A stretch of 54,098 bases of DNA from ZLKRG46 sp032117915 (lineage in GTDB: Bacteria; Bacteroidota; Ignavibacteria; Kapaibacteriales; Kapaibacteriaceae): assembly GCA_032117915.1 (NCBI GenBank), contig JAULYI010000259.1, positions 1-54,098 on the forward strand. Reading direction: 5' to 3'. The position numbers and the translations under genes are program-made. Under the pieces are notes generated by a model, which was not told the origin of the DNA, did no database searches, and worked only from the letters and a program-made list of their open reading frames with translations. This document shows positions 8,478-18,016 of this stretch, in pieces. How positions within the stretch are numbered: the stretch's first letter is position 1; each line of letters begins with the position of its first letter.

Positions 8478-9431
8478 TCACTCCGTCCATACTCCCATTG
8501 CGTAGAATTTTTCTCTTCGTTGTTCGACCAGCTGTTTGACTTCGACCGTTCCCAACCTTTCCAACTCCTCGGTGATAACCATGCGGAGCGTACTGAACAT
8601 TGTTTCCGGATCGCGATGAGCACCACCAACGGGTTCAGAAACGATCCTGTCGATCACGCCGTGCTGTATCAAGTCGTGAGCCGTAAGCTTCAGCGCCTCG
8701 GCAGCCTGCTCCTTGTACTCCCACGAACGCCACAAGATACTCGAACAGGACTCCGGTGCGATAACGGAATACCACGCATTCTCGAGCATCAGGATCCTGT
8801 CGCCAACCCCTATTCCAAGGGCGCCACCGGATGCCCCCTCACCGATAACGACGATAACGATCGGCACTCGAAGACTCGCCATTTGCAGGAGGTTTCGTGC
8901 GATCGCTTCTGCTTGGCCGCGTTCTTCAGCCTCGAGACCCGGATAGGCGCCAGGCGTGTCAAGGAGACAGACGATTGGCAACCCAAACTTCTCGGCCATG
9001 GCAAACAGACGATGTGCCTTGCGATACCCTTCTGGGTTAGGCATACCGAAGTTGCGATGGAGGTTTGTCTTCGTGTCGCGACCTTTCTGGTGGCCGACAA
9101 CAACAACAGATCGACCGCCGATGCGAGCCAATCCGCCAACGATCGCCGGATCATCTCGGAAAGCCCTGTCGCCATGCAGTTCGACAAAATCGTCGAAGGA
9201 TTGTGTGACGTAGTCGAGCGTGTACGGACGATCAGGATGACGGGCAATTTGGACACGTTGCCAGCGCGTCAGATTTCGATAGACGTCGGCACGAAGCTCC
9301 TGAACCTGACGCTCCAAGACTTCGATCTGCGGTGCGATATCAAGAGAGTCGGCAAGCGCACGCATTTCGTTGATCTTGGCTTCAAGATCTACGATCGGAC
9401 GTTCAAACTCTAGGATGACGTTACTGGCCAC
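8478..9431 (-). CDS. accA: Acetyl-CoA carboxylase carboxyltransferase subunit alpha
   Basis: A 317-residue alpha subunit of the acetyl-CoA carboxylase carboxyltransferase, which with AccD transfers carboxyl from biotin on AccB to acetyl-CoA to make malonyl-CoA for fatty acid synthesis. The N-terminal helical region (LEFERPIVDLEAKI) and core motifs FVELHGDRAF, GHQKGRDT, FGMPNPEGYRKA, DTPGAYPG, GEGASGGALGIG and APESCSSILW are all present and the length is normal. No accD lies nearby. Its start codon lies inside the 3' end of the upstream glycosyltransferase fusion (11-base overlap), so this housekeeping gene appears to be read through from the polysaccharide operon. Confidence 0.96.
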   Translation of the reverse strand: MASNVILEFERPIVDLEAKINEMRALADSLDIAPQIEVLERQVQELRADVYRNLTRWQRVQIARHPDRPYTLDYVTQSFDDFVELHGDRAFRDDPAIVGGLARIGGRSVVVVGHQKGRDTKTNLHRNFGMPNPEGYRKAHRLFAMAEKFGLPIVCLLDTPGAYPGLEAEERGQAEAIARNLLQMASLRVPIVIVVIGEGASGGALGIGVGDRILMLENAWYSVIAPESCSSILWRSWEYKEQAAEALKLTAHDLIQHGVIDRIVSEPVGGAHRDPETMFSTLRMVITEELERLGTVEVKQLVEQRREKFYAMGVWTE

Positions 9432-11394
9432 GATGACGGAGAAGTTGTTTCAACATGATTTCGACATCCAGTGCAAGCGAATACTTGTCCACGTAGTAAT
9501 CATTGAGCGCTGTGATCGCGACTGTAGACAACGTTGCCGGCTGGGCGATGTGAACGAGACCTGTAAGACCCGGCCGACCGGTTGTGCGGACCTTCCCGTC
9601 CGGAAAGACGCCAACGAGACTGAGCTTTCCCCGTAGCACATCAAACCAGCGTCGACCGTGGTTGCGACGAAACATCGATGACAAAAGTACGGCGGGAGAT
9701 GTCATTAGTAAAACACTCATTGCTACGACAATGTCCGCTGTACGCTTTGCCACACGATTGCGAAAGCGCAAGAGTGGAGATACGTGGATGGTCGGTTCAA
9801 CACCTGCAACGTCATTGATGATCCGCGCCGTGACGATATCGTCATAGGCGGTCGCGATATGAAAACGTGAACGGGTAGGAGCACAGGCCATCATGAACCG
9901 CATGGATTCATCGTGTCTGATCGACGGGTCTGCCACGATCACCTCCGATGCCGCCATTTCGGTAATGATCCGCTCCAGCCAATCGGTGCTACCTACCACT
10001 GGCACTCCGGCCACCGACGTCAATGCACTTCCGCCATGCGCAACGATGCCGATAACATCGGCATTCCTGCGTTCGGCCATGTGAAGCGAGTTGATGATGC
10101 GTTCCGCCTCGATTCCCGCACCGATGATCAAGATCCTTCTGGTCTTTCCACTGCCCCTTGATGCATCATAGACCGCCGCTGCACCTCTGATCAGGATCAT
10201 GAAGACGGCCGTGAAGCCAATGGTCATGAGCAGTACGCCGCGACTAAACGCATACTCCTTGAAGAAGTACGTGAGCGAACTCAACACAAAGAACGTCACC
10301 AGCAAGCCAACCAGACTTCTACGGACCGTAGGACGGTATTCGACGTATTCGCCGACGGCGACAAGAGCGGTCAACATGATCCCTGCGACCGCAACAAAAA
10401 CCGTCGGATACGCATAGCCGGGGAATCCGAACGGGCCGTCGAAGCGGACAGCAGTCGCAGCCATTAGGGAGACCGAGACGCCAACAAGATCGAACAGTGT
10501 GATGGTCAGTTCGCGACCACGACGACGCATGTGTTCGATAACGGCGCGCAAGGTGATCCCCATGCGCAGCAGACCAAGAAAGATCCGTGACTGACCGTAG
10601 TGCTTGCGTGCGAAGATGGCCATTGCCTCGTAGAAGACTCGGACCTCGTTCATCGAACTGCGCTTCGTACTCTCGCCTTTGTAGTGTACGATACTCGTAG
10701 AATGGACGTACATGACGCTTCGACCGGTCTGCTTGACTCGGTAGCAGAGGTCAAGATCTTCACCATACATGAAGAACGCCGGATCGAATCCTCCAACCTG
10801 CTTGATCACGTCCGTTGGTCCGATCATGAAGGCACCGATCAGCGCGTCGACCTCGTAAGTCTCATCGATCGGACGGAATGTCTGATTGTACTGGGCAAAC
10901 AGCGGTGAATTCGGAAACATCGATTGCAGACCAAACAGCTTACAGAACGAAGCCCATGGCGTCGGGAATCCGCGACGACACGCAACCTGAAAGGTTCCGT
11001 CAGCATTCAGGACCTTACATCCAGCCAGACCGATCATCGGATTGGCATCGAGGTATCGTACCATCACGTCAAGGCTATCCGGCCCGACGATCGTATCGGG
11101 ATTAAGAAACAGCGTATGCCGCCCGGTGCAGTGCTCGAGTCCGACGTTGTTTCCCCGCCCAAAACCGATATTCTCGTGTAAGGCGATCCAGGTAACGTGC
11201 GGAAACAGGGGGCGCAGTTCATCCACGGAACCATCTGTGGAGGCGTTGTCCACGACAACCACCTGCATGGTCGTAGCCGTAGAGTGCGCTTCGAGCGAGC
11301 GCAGGCACTGCAGGAGGTAGTCCTTCACGTTGTAATTCACGATCAGGACGGAGACATCGACGGGAGCCGCTGCTCGGGATACGGCTTGGTCCAT
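9421..11394 (-). CDS. GT2 glycosyltransferase fused to a degenerate WcaJ-like membrane module
   Basis: A 657-residue fusion. Residues 12-270 are a rhamnosyltransferase-like GT2 domain (VLIVNYNVKDYL, VVDNASTDGS, ENIGFGRGNN, FLNPDT, GAFMIG, FMYGEDLDLCYR). Residues 300-405 hold about four membrane helices. Residues 418-540 are a Rossmann segment (ILIIGAGIEAERI) as in WcaJ/PglC-type polyisoprenyl-phosphate hexose-1-phosphate transferases. Residues 545-657 match the two ends of that transferase domain (KRTADIV; DVLRGKLSLVG; GRPGLTGL; DYYVDKYSLALDVEIMLKQ) but lack the central catalytic part from GPVF through the DE dyad. The GT2 part is probably active and the phosphotransferase part dead, perhaps serving as scaffold or anchor. 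The ATG at 11394 follows the upstream stop by one base. Confidence 0.88.
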   Translation of the reverse strand: MDQAVSRAAAPVDVSVLIVNYNVKDYLLQCLRSLEAHSTATTMQVVVVDNASTDGSVDELRPLFPHVTWIALHENIGFGRGNNVGLEHCTGRHTLFLNPDTIVGPDSLDVMVRYLDANPMIGLAGCKVLNADGTFQVACRRGFPTPWASFCKLFGLQSMFPNSPLFAQYNQTFRPIDETYEVDALIGAFMIGPTDVIKQVGGFDPAFFMYGEDLDLCYRVKQTGRSVMYVHSTSIVHYKGESTKRSSMNEVRVFYEAMAIFARKHYGQSRIFLGLLRMGITLRAVIEHMRRRGRELTITLFDLVGVSVSLMAATAVRFDGPFGFPGYAYPTVFVAVAGIMLTALVAVGEYVEYRPTVRRSLVGLLVTFFVLSSLTYFFKEYAFSRGVLLMTIGFTAVFMILIRGAAAVYDASRGSGKTRRILIIGAGIEAERIINSLHMAERRNADVIGIVAHGGSALTSVAGVPVVGSTDWLERIITEMAASEVIVADPSIRHDESMRFMMACAPTRSRFHIATAYDDIVTARIINDVAGVEPTIHVSPLLRFRNRVAKRTADIVVAMSVLLMTSPAVLLSSMFRRNHGRRWFDVLRGKLSLVGVFPDGKVRTTGRPGLTGLVHIAQPATLSTVAITALNDYYVDKYSLALDVEIMLKQLLRHRGQ

Positions 11395-11395
11395 C

Positions 11396-12115
11396 CTATC
11401 GCTTTCCGAACGAGAGCATGGTGGAGATCTTGAGTTTCCAGACCAAGAAGGCAGCCTCGTACACAATGTTCTTGCTCATCTTCGAGACACCGGCGATCCT
11501 ATCAACGAAAATGATCGGGATCTCAAGAACGCGCGCCTTGGTGCGCCACGCGCGATAGTTCATTTCAATCTGGAATGCATATCCGTTACTGCGGATCTTG
11601 GTCAGGTCGATCTTTCGCAGCACATCGGCTCGGAAACACTTAAAGCCACCGGTTGCGTCGGCAACGGGCATGCCTGTGATGATGCGGGTATAGACATTGG
11701 CGAAGTAACTCAGGAGCAATCTGCCCATTGGCCAATTGATCACGTTCACGCCACTGACGTACCGCGAGCCGATGATCAGATCATGGTCAACGATCGCATC
11801 GAGGAACCGAGGTAGATCCTTCGGGTCATGCGAGAAGTCCGCATCCATCTGCATGATGATGTCAAAGTCATGGTCAAGACAGTACTTGAAGCCGGCACAG
11901 TATGCCGTTCCAAGACCGAGCTTTCCAGAGCGCTCAACAAGATGGATGCGCGCGTCGGTCTGTATGCGTTCGCGAACCAGTCCTGCGGTACCATCCGGTG
12001 ATCCGTCGTCAATGACCAACACATGCGCTTCAGGAAGAATACCACCAATAGCATCGATCATTCGGATGATGTTCTCGCGCTCATTGTAGGTCGGTATGCA
12101 GATGATCGTCTTCAC
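11396..12115 (-). CDS. Polyprenol-phosphate mannosyltransferase (DPM1-like GT2)
   Basis: A 239-residue soluble GT2 enzyme closest to dolichyl/polyprenyl-phosphate mannose synthases, which move a hexose from a nucleotide sugar to a polyprenyl phosphate at the inner face of the membrane. Visible motifs are IPTYNERENI, IDDGSPDGT, QMDADFSHDP (the DXD region), IIGSRYV, DATGGFKCFRADVL and FVDRIAGVSKMS, and the length fits the catalytic domain alone without the membrane helices of longer versions. It starts with GTG at 12115, overlapping the upstream stop as GTGA. In this operon it may make a lipid-linked sugar donor for decorating the polymer or proteins. Donor identity (mannose or glucose) is not readable. 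Confidence 0.9.
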   Translation of the reverse strand: MKTIICIPTYNERENIIRMIDAIGGILPEAHVLVIDDGSPDGTAGLVRERIQTDARIHLVERSGKLGLGTAYCAGFKYCLDHDFDIIMQMDADFSHDPKDLPRFLDAIVDHDLIIGSRYVSGVNVINWPMGRLLLSYFANVYTRIITGMPVADATGGFKCFRADVLRKIDLTKIRSNGYAFQIEMNYRAWRTKARVLEIPIIFVDRIAGVSKMSKNIVYEAAFLVWKLKISTMLSFGKR

Positions 12116-13584
12116 GCTTGTCCATGCCCCTTCATCATGACGAATACAGTGCGGACCAAGATCTCCAGGTCCAGTCGGAATGACATGTTCTCGATGTAAA
12201 AGAAGTCATATCGAAGCCGATCGTCGATCGACGTGAATGATTCAGTGTCAGCCTTGTACTTCACCTGCCACCAGCCCGTGATGCCAGGCCTGACGCAGTG
12301 CCGCCTGCGATAATACGGATAGGTGACACTAAACTGCTCGACGAAATGCGGCTGTTCCGGCCTTGGACCAACCAGACTCATCTCTCCGCTGAGGACGTTC
12401 CAGAACTGTGGCACCTCGTCGATATGCGTCTTTCTGATGAATCGTCCGATCGGTGTCACTCGAGGGTCGTTCGCTGCCGTCCATGAAGGAGCACGTTGAT
12501 CGTCGACATACATGGACCGGAACTTGTAGATCTTGAACACCCGCCCGTCAAGACCAACACGTGTTTGCGTGTAGAAGACAGGTCCAGCCGATGTCCTAGT
12601 CACGATAAGGGCGACAAGGGCCCAAATGGGCAGCCCCACCAGCAGTACCAGTGCCGAAAGAACGATGTCCAACAGTCGCTTCGCTCCCTGCTCCCACGGC
12701 CGCATCAACTGCGGGCTAACTTCGATAAGCGGCGACCCATAGATCTGCTGTGTACGTGCCTGTCCCGAGAAGATCTCGTACAGATCCGGAACGATCTTCA
12801 CGGTGCAGCCATGGTCGGCGCATGTTGCCGTAACTCCCATCAGGTTTGCATGGTCCGGCGCCGTCATGGAAATGAGCACCTGACGAGGCTTCAATTCCCG
12901 TAGAACCTCATCAAGACGATCTACTGATCCCAAGACTGGCACACGATTATCGTTCCACTGTTCGGTATCGCCGACTACGACCCCCATGACGTGATATCCC
13001 CAGCGTGTTTGCCGATGCAGATCATCAAGGAGTGCGCGCACCTGCAGCGGAGACCCAAAGAGGATCGTGGGTATGCGAATGATGCCCTGACGTCGTAGCA
13101 AGCCTTGCGCGTAACGCACAACAAGACGTCCGACGCCCAGTGCCACCGCAAGCATGAGCCAGTACGAGACGATGATCATCCGGGGATTTTCGCGGTAGTA
13201 GTCGTTACTCGACATCACGACAACAAAGAACAGTATGGCCGTCCCCACAAACGTCTGCTTGACGATGGTAAAGAACTCATCAAATGGTGACCGGACGTAG
13301 TAATCCTTATACAGACCGCCAAACCACAGCACGAGCGTCCAGTACGCGGCAGAGATCAGTCCTACGAAGAGTTCGAAACCTAGATCGAAGCGGACATATC
13401 CCGGGATGATCGACTCACGCATCATCTGATAGCCCAGAAATGCTGCGACACAGACAACGAGATCTACGATGAGCTGCAAACGTCGAGGATCGAGCAGCCA
13501 CGCCATGAGGCGTCCCTGCACCTTCCCTCTCCCTTGCGCTGCAAGCGATAACGGCATCTCGATCTGGTTGGACATGCTGGACAT
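12112..13584 (-). CDS. Initiating polyisoprenyl-phosphate hexose-1-phosphate transferase (WcaJ-like)
   Basis: A 490-residue membrane enzyme that starts repeat-unit synthesis by transferring a sugar-1-phosphate from a UDP-sugar to undecaprenyl phosphate. Residues 35-160 hold about four or five helices, 170-290 a Rossmann-like segment (ILFGSPLQVRALLDDL), and 298-485 a complete bacterial sugar transferase domain: KRLLDIVLS, GPVFYTQTRVGLDG, FKIYKFRSM, the catalytic DE dyad at about 389-390 in HIDEVPQFWNVL, GEMSLVGPRPE and RPGITGWWQV. It is the intact counterpart of the broken domain two genes downstream. The start abuts the upstream stop, and a second ATG three codons later is possible. UDP-glucose or UDP-galactose is the usual donor. 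Confidence 0.93.
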   Translation of the reverse strand: MSSMSNQIEMPLSLAAQGRGKVQGRLMAWLLDPRRLQLIVDLVVCVAAFLGYQMMRESIIPGYVRFDLGFELFVGLISAAYWTLVLWFGGLYKDYYVRSPFDEFFTIVKQTFVGTAILFFVVVMSSNDYYRENPRMIIVSYWLMLAVALGVGRLVVRYAQGLLRRQGIIRIPTILFGSPLQVRALLDDLHRQTRWGYHVMGVVVGDTEQWNDNRVPVLGSVDRLDEVLRELKPRQVLISMTAPDHANLMGVTATCADHGCTVKIVPDLYEIFSGQARTQQIYGSPLIEVSPQLMRPWEQGAKRLLDIVLSALVLLVGLPIWALVALIVTRTSAGPVFYTQTRVGLDGRVFKIYKFRSMYVDDQRAPSWTAANDPRVTPIGRFIRKTHIDEVPQFWNVLSGEMSLVGPRPEQPHFVEQFSVTYPYYRRRHCVRPGITGWWQVKYKADTESFTSIDDRLRYDFFYIENMSFRLDLEILVRTVFVMMKGHGQA

Positions 13585-15036
13585 TCAGGCCAAGGTTCGT
13601 GGAAACATGGAGCGCACGCGTTGCACATCAGCTGCCCGCACAAGGCCGGCGGCAGCAACCGCCACCACCCAGACCACCACACCACAGACGATGGCAAGGG
13701 GGCGTGGCATCACCGCAGGCAGCCACACAGCGGATCCGGCGCAGACGATGGCTGCTCCGACGACTCCGATCACGCCACGCAAAGTTATGGACTGTTCAAC
13801 GATGCGGTGGAAGTTGAAATAGGCCACTGCTGCGGCACCGACGACGGCAGCAAACTTGGCGGCTATCGCTCCGTAGGATGCATACAGCGGAATCAGCCAT
13901 AGACCACCGAACACGGTCACAGCGGCGAGAATGGCGGTGATTACGATGTTCTTCCGTTGCGCACCCAAAGCGATGTTGATCTCTTGGATGTAGAAGAGTA
14001 GGAACACCGGGAAGGTCATCCATAGAAAGGCGAAAAACTGCCCTTCGTTGTCGGCATACCGTCCCCCACTGATGAAGTCGATGATCCACGGCGTCATCAT
14101 CGACGCTGTCATCGCAACGCCGATGCCCGCTGCTGCAAGGAGGCGCAGACCTGTCAATGCATAGGAACGACACGAGGCCATATCCTCGGAAGCCAGACGC
14201 ACCACGACAGGAACGATGGCCATGACGGCCGCGATCGGTATTGTGTTCACGAATGGTGCTAACGATTGATATGCAGCGGCGAAGATGCCGACCTCGACAG
14301 GCGTCGAGAACCGCTCAAGCATGAAGGCATCGATCTTATCATGAATATTCACCAGAATGACGGCAAGGATCATCGGCAACGCCTCACGAAACAGCTCGCC
14401 GATCATGGTCTTCGAGGCGCGAGATGGACGAAGGTGCTGTCCTTTGTCAAGAACAAGCAGCGCAATGAAGCTGGGCAAGGTCGATACAATGAACGAGCCG
14501 ATGATCACGCTGATGGAGAGCTGATCCCGCATCAGCCAGATGGCAAGAAGGAACAGCGATCCATCGACGATACTTAGCATACTTACCAGGCCAAACCGCA
14601 CCTTCATACGAATCGGAGTCTCCAGCGTGTACCGCAGCAGTCCGGCTCGGGTGGAGATCAAGATGTAGATCGCCCACACACCGATGCCAATGATGCCGTG
14701 GCCCTGCACGGAAGCAACGATCATGGAAAGCAGTGCTGCGATACCACCCATGACCAGACGGATCACACCGACAGACGTCAGGATCTCTTCGGCCTTCTCG
14801 GGCATCTGCGCCATCTTTCGCATGGCTACACTATTGAGTCCCAGATCGCAGAGAATGATCACCAAGAAATCAGCGATGCGGCGATAGGCAAAGAGCTCTC
14901 CGTTTTCCTCTTTTGTTAGCGTCGATAGGATGATACGCTGTGCAAGAAAGGCCAGGGTCAGACCAATAACCTGCGACGATAGCATCGAAATGCCACCCGA
15001 GACTACCTGGGCTGCCAGCGGTTGCTGCTTGGTCAT
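13585..15036 (-). CDS. Polysaccharide flippase (Wzx-like, MOP superfamily)
   Basis: A 483-residue integral membrane protein with 12-14 predicted helices, matching polysaccharide biosynthesis/export flippases that move undecaprenyl-linked repeat units across the inner membrane. The pattern includes an N-terminal segment GGISMLSSQVIGLTLAFLAQ, a middle loop with HDKIDAFMLERFSTPVEVGI, typical of the MOP fold around helix 7, and paired hydrophobic helices to the end. The ATG at 15036 overlaps the stop of the GT2 gene upstream as ATGA. It sits between a membrane GT2 and the initiating transferase, as expected for a Wzx-type pathway. No obvious Wzy polymerase is encoded beside it. Confidence 0.88.
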   Translation of the reverse strand: MTKQQPLAAQVVSGGISMLSSQVIGLTLAFLAQRIILSTLTKEENGELFAYRRIADFLVIILCDLGLNSVAMRKMAQMPEKAEEILTSVGVIRLVMGGIAALLSMIVASVQGHGIIGIGVWAIYILISTRAGLLRYTLETPIRMKVRFGLVSMLSIVDGSLFLLAIWLMRDQLSISVIIGSFIVSTLPSFIALLVLDKGQHLRPSRASKTMIGELFREALPMILAVILVNIHDKIDAFMLERFSTPVEVGIFAAAYQSLAPFVNTIPIAAVMAIVPVVVRLASEDMASCRSYALTGLRLLAAAGIGVAMTASMMTPWIIDFISGGRYADNEGQFFAFLWMTFPVFLLFYIQEINIALGAQRKNIVITAILAAVTVFGGLWLIPLYASYGAIAAKFAAVVGAAAVAYFNFHRIVEQSITLRGVIGVVGAAIVCAGSAVWLPAVMPRPLAIVCGVVVWVVAVAAAGLVRAADVQRVRSMFPRTLA

Positions 15037-16214
15037 TGTCCCGTCCCGACTGCCGACGGCTCCCACACGTCCAGCCGCCCACCGCGCATGGCCCGAATAG
15101 CGCCGCCAAGGAATGCAAGATTCATCAGGACAATGTATCGGATCACACCAACGACCGGAATACGAAGGCCTGTACGCTCAGCTGCGTGTCCTAGGAAGGC
15201 AAGTGCGTACAGAGCAAACTGAGCGTAGAAGAGAAAACCGAACAGGAGCGGCTGTTCAACGAGCATGCATGTGGAAACGAGCAGAACGAGCAAGAATAGC
15301 GGGCCCATCCAGCGGATGATACGGTGAGACCATAGAAACCACGACGTCCATCCATATCGAGGGTGAAGTGTCTGGCGCAGCCCCCATAAGCAGCGCATTC
15401 CCGATGACGCCGTTCGTACCGTGCGTTGATACTCCTGCGACATCGTATTTGGACGATGCTCGACGACTAGGGCTCTGGGAGCAACGACAATGCGCCTGTC
15501 TGCCTTGACCACAGGTAGCACATTCCACCAGTCATCGGCGACACGCCCGTCGGGGATCGTCTCCATGAGCTCGCGTCGAACAGCATACAGCGCTCCACTG
15601 GAGACGACCGTCGAGGCAACGTCGGACTCCATAGCGTTGATGCGCTGCTCGAGTCTGCGATAGAGTGCTTCCTGTTGTGTTCCATCATCGGATGTGACAC
15701 CGGCAGAACGGTCGATCGATCCGATCACGGCACCAACGGAAGCGTCGGCAAACGGTCCGAGCAGTTGACCGATGGATCCAGCTGCCAATCGGCAGTCTGC
15801 ATCGGTGAAGACGACAATGTCTGCGGTGACTGCAGGCAGGATCGTCCGCAATGCCGCATTCTTGCCACCGCGCCCGCAGCGCCGCACGACGAGTGTAACG
15901 GGAGAAAGGTCCTGCTGCATGGACTCTGCAACGTCGGCGGTTCCATCAGTCGAGCCGTCGTCGGCAAGAACGATCGTCAGACGTTCAGGAGCGGACGAGG
16001 CGCTCTTGATCGAGCGCAAACAATCAGGAATGATATCGACTTCGTTGTAGGCTGCGATGACGACCGCGATGTCACCAATGTACGGCCCGCTGGCTACAGG
16101 ATGCCTGAAGATCCGGTGCACCCCCCATAGCAGTAACGGATACAACAGGTGCGGATACAGAACACCGGACACGGCCACGATGGCAAGCACGAGGCCGACG
16201 TCAGACAGGGTCAT
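15033..16214 (-). CDS. Membrane-anchored GT2 glycosyltransferase
   Basis: A 393-residue GT2 enzyme of the BcsA/IcaA/NdvC-like membrane type: an N-terminal helix (residues 5-25), a cytoplasmic catalytic domain with VVIAAYNEVDIIPDCL, LADDGSTDGT, RGGKNAAL, FTDADCRL (DXD) and VSSGALYAVRR, an acceptor-side ADDWWN motif in place of the usual EDWD, and three to four C-terminal helices from about residue 295. It probably extends or adds a side sugar to the lipid-linked oligosaccharide at the membrane. The Q(Q/R)xRW motif of processive synthases is only loosely represented (YQRTVRTASSGMRCL), so processive polymerisation is possible but not shown. Donor and acceptor are unknown. Confidence 0.87.
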   Translation of the reverse strand: MTLSDVGLVLAIVAVSGVLYPHLLYPLLLWGVHRIFRHPVASGPYIGDIAVVIAAYNEVDIIPDCLRSIKSASSAPERLTIVLADDGSTDGTADVAESMQQDLSPVTLVVRRCGRGGKNAALRTILPAVTADIVVFTDADCRLAAGSIGQLLGPFADASVGAVIGSIDRSAGVTSDDGTQQEALYRRLEQRINAMESDVASTVVSSGALYAVRRELMETIPDGRVADDWWNVLPVVKADRRIVVAPRALVVEHRPNTMSQEYQRTVRTASSGMRCLWGLRQTLHPRYGWTSWFLWSHRIIRWMGPLFLLVLLVSTCMLVEQPLLFGFLFYAQFALYALAFLGHAAERTGLRIPVVGVIRYIVLMNLAFLGGAIRAMRGGRLDVWEPSAVGTGQ

Positions 16215-16226
16215 GACTTGATCCGC

Positions 16227-17969
16227 TCAGTAGCGAAGCAGTGAGTAGATCACACTGATAATTGCCGTTGCGCTCGACGCGATACCTACGATAGCAGCGT
16301 ATTGCTGAATCTCAAGGCCGGCCGGTACGTCGGGCTTTCGAGGCACATAGACTTCGTCGCCAGGTTCAATGATCGTCTCCTCATCATCCAACCAGACCCG
16401 AGACTTCCCTTTCACAACCCTTGCCCTGCCGGGCTTTGCACCCTGGGCAAAACCGCCGGCGCGAGCCACATACCACTCGAGCTTCTTTCCCTTTTCATAG
16501 GGAACATAGCCGGGCTGGAGCACCTGGCCGTAAACGTACGTCCGCTCTGGTGCGCGAGGAACCACAATGACGTCGCCTGATTGCAGAACGATATTGCTCT
16601 CGGACGATGGGTTGCGTAGTGCCTCGGCAACATCACAGGAGACATAGGGCATACGGAACTGCTCATCAAGTCTGAATCGCAGCGTGTCCTCGACCGTGAG
16701 GTCGCTATACAGGAACCGCATCATGTAGTCACTGCTCGTTCGGCGCTGTGATGATGACTGGACGTCAGGACGCACAACATATGCGAGCGCTGCTGATGCC
16801 GCTTCCGTGATCCCGCCGGCACGCGCCAGGACGTCCGAGAGTCTCGTCTTGCCGGGCTCGATAATGACGGCACCCTGACGGCTAACTTCACCGCGGACTT
16901 CGACAACGCCCTGCCGGGCTTGATCACTTGCATAGGAGCGACGCTCAACGATGACGGCACTGCCGGGATGGATCGGAACATCGTCGCCTACCAGACGAAA
17001 CTCAGCGTCAACACGTACAGGCAATGTTCCCTCTTCGTCCGGCTGCACAAGGAGAACCCTGTCTAGATCGGCATCAGCCGTAGGGCCACCCGCAGCGGCG
17101 AGAAGGACCGACACACCGTCGCCCGGCTTGTACGCAACGAGCGATGGCGTGACGACGGCGCCACCGATGGAGATCGTTGCTGCCCCGGCGTCGTCGAACG
17201 GCACCACCACTTCGTCGCCTTCCCGGAGATGTGGGTCATAAATAGCATTACCGGGCAGCATTGCCTTGATAAGATCGACGTTGGTAGTACCTCGACGATG
17301 GCGGACGATGATGTTACGGGCTGCAAAGGCGCTGAGCGTCGCCGCACGTCCACGCGTGATCTCATCGACGCGCTGTGTGCCAGAGATCATGGTCTCGGAA
17401 CGTCCGATCTCCGTTGCACCGGCATCCTTTCGAAGTAGCCAAGGCTGTCGCGTTACGTTCAGACATGTGCTGACGCGCATGGACGCCGGCACGGCATAGG
17501 TCCCTGGATACGGAACATTGCCCTTGACGGTAACATAGATCAGTCTAGGCCGACGGAGCGTCACGAAGCATTCGGCATCTTTCGACCGGCGCTTCACAAC
17601 ATCTGTGATGGCCGCGCGCACTTGTGCAAGGGTTTTGTCGGCCACCGTCAGGAGACCATATCGCTCAAGGAGCAATGTATTCTCCGGTGTGACCACGGCG
17701 AGTTTCTCGGTGAAGTCAAAGCCGGTGGTTTGATACGCGAGTACGTCTCCTGGACCAACGACGTAGGCATCGGGATCTACAACGTCATCCGTCGGAAACT
17801 GCTCTGCCGTCAGGAGTTGCGTCATCGGTGTCTGCATCCGACCGGCAGATGTCAGCTTATCAAGGTCAATTCCCCCGCCTCCCTGCCCCATGGTGATCAA
17901 GGGGGCTATGAGGGCCGTTGCGATGATGACGATGAGCCGCGGTGCAAACCCGCGTTGGTGTGAATGCAT
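16227..17969 (-). CDS. SLBB-domain polysaccharide export protein (Wza-like)
   Basis: A 580-residue periplasmic/outer-membrane protein. A signal peptide (residues 1-28, ending near LITMGQ) precedes a Poly_export domain (YVVGPGDVLAYQTTG) and four SLBB-type beta-grasp repeats, recognisable as VKGNVPYPGTYAVP, IGGAVVTPSLVAYKPG, VRGEVSRQGAVIIEPG and VYGQVLQPGYVPYEKG. The C-terminus ends in a hydrophobic helix (IVGIASSATAIISVIYSLL), reminiscent of the helix that crosses the outer membrane in Wza. No lipobox cysteine is seen, unlike classical Wza. It likely forms the export channel for the polymer. The ATG at 17969 is preferred over a TTG 45 bases upstream. No tyrosine-kinase co-polymerase (Wzc) is encoded nearby. 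Confidence 0.9.
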   Translation of the reverse strand: MHSHQRGFAPRLIVIIATALIAPLITMGQGGGGIDLDKLTSAGRMQTPMTQLLTAEQFPTDDVVDPDAYVVGPGDVLAYQTTGFDFTEKLAVVTPENTLLLERYGLLTVADKTLAQVRAAITDVVKRRSKDAECFVTLRRPRLIYVTVKGNVPYPGTYAVPASMRVSTCLNVTRQPWLLRKDAGATEIGRSETMISGTQRVDEITRGRAATLSAFAARNIIVRHRRGTTNVDLIKAMLPGNAIYDPHLREGDEVVVPFDDAGAATISIGGAVVTPSLVAYKPGDGVSVLLAAAGGPTADADLDRVLLVQPDEEGTLPVRVDAEFRLVGDDVPIHPGSAVIVERRSYASDQARQGVVEVRGEVSRQGAVIIEPGKTRLSDVLARAGGITEAASAALAYVVRPDVQSSSQRRTSSDYMMRFLYSDLTVEDTLRFRLDEQFRMPYVSCDVAEALRNPSSESNIVLQSGDVIVVPRAPERTYVYGQVLQPGYVPYEKGKKLEWYVARAGGFAQGAKPGRARVVKGKSRVWLDDEETIIEPGDEVYVPRKPDVPAGLEIQQYAAIVGIASSATAIISVIYSLLRY

Positions 17970-18016
17970 TCCAAGTCCGATGATGAAAGCAAAGCCGCCC
18001 GTGCAACGTCGCAAAA

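Noticed and set aside
8520..9413. A 297-codon plus-strand frame opposite accA
   Set aside because: accA is unambiguous on the other strand; the antisense product has no family features.
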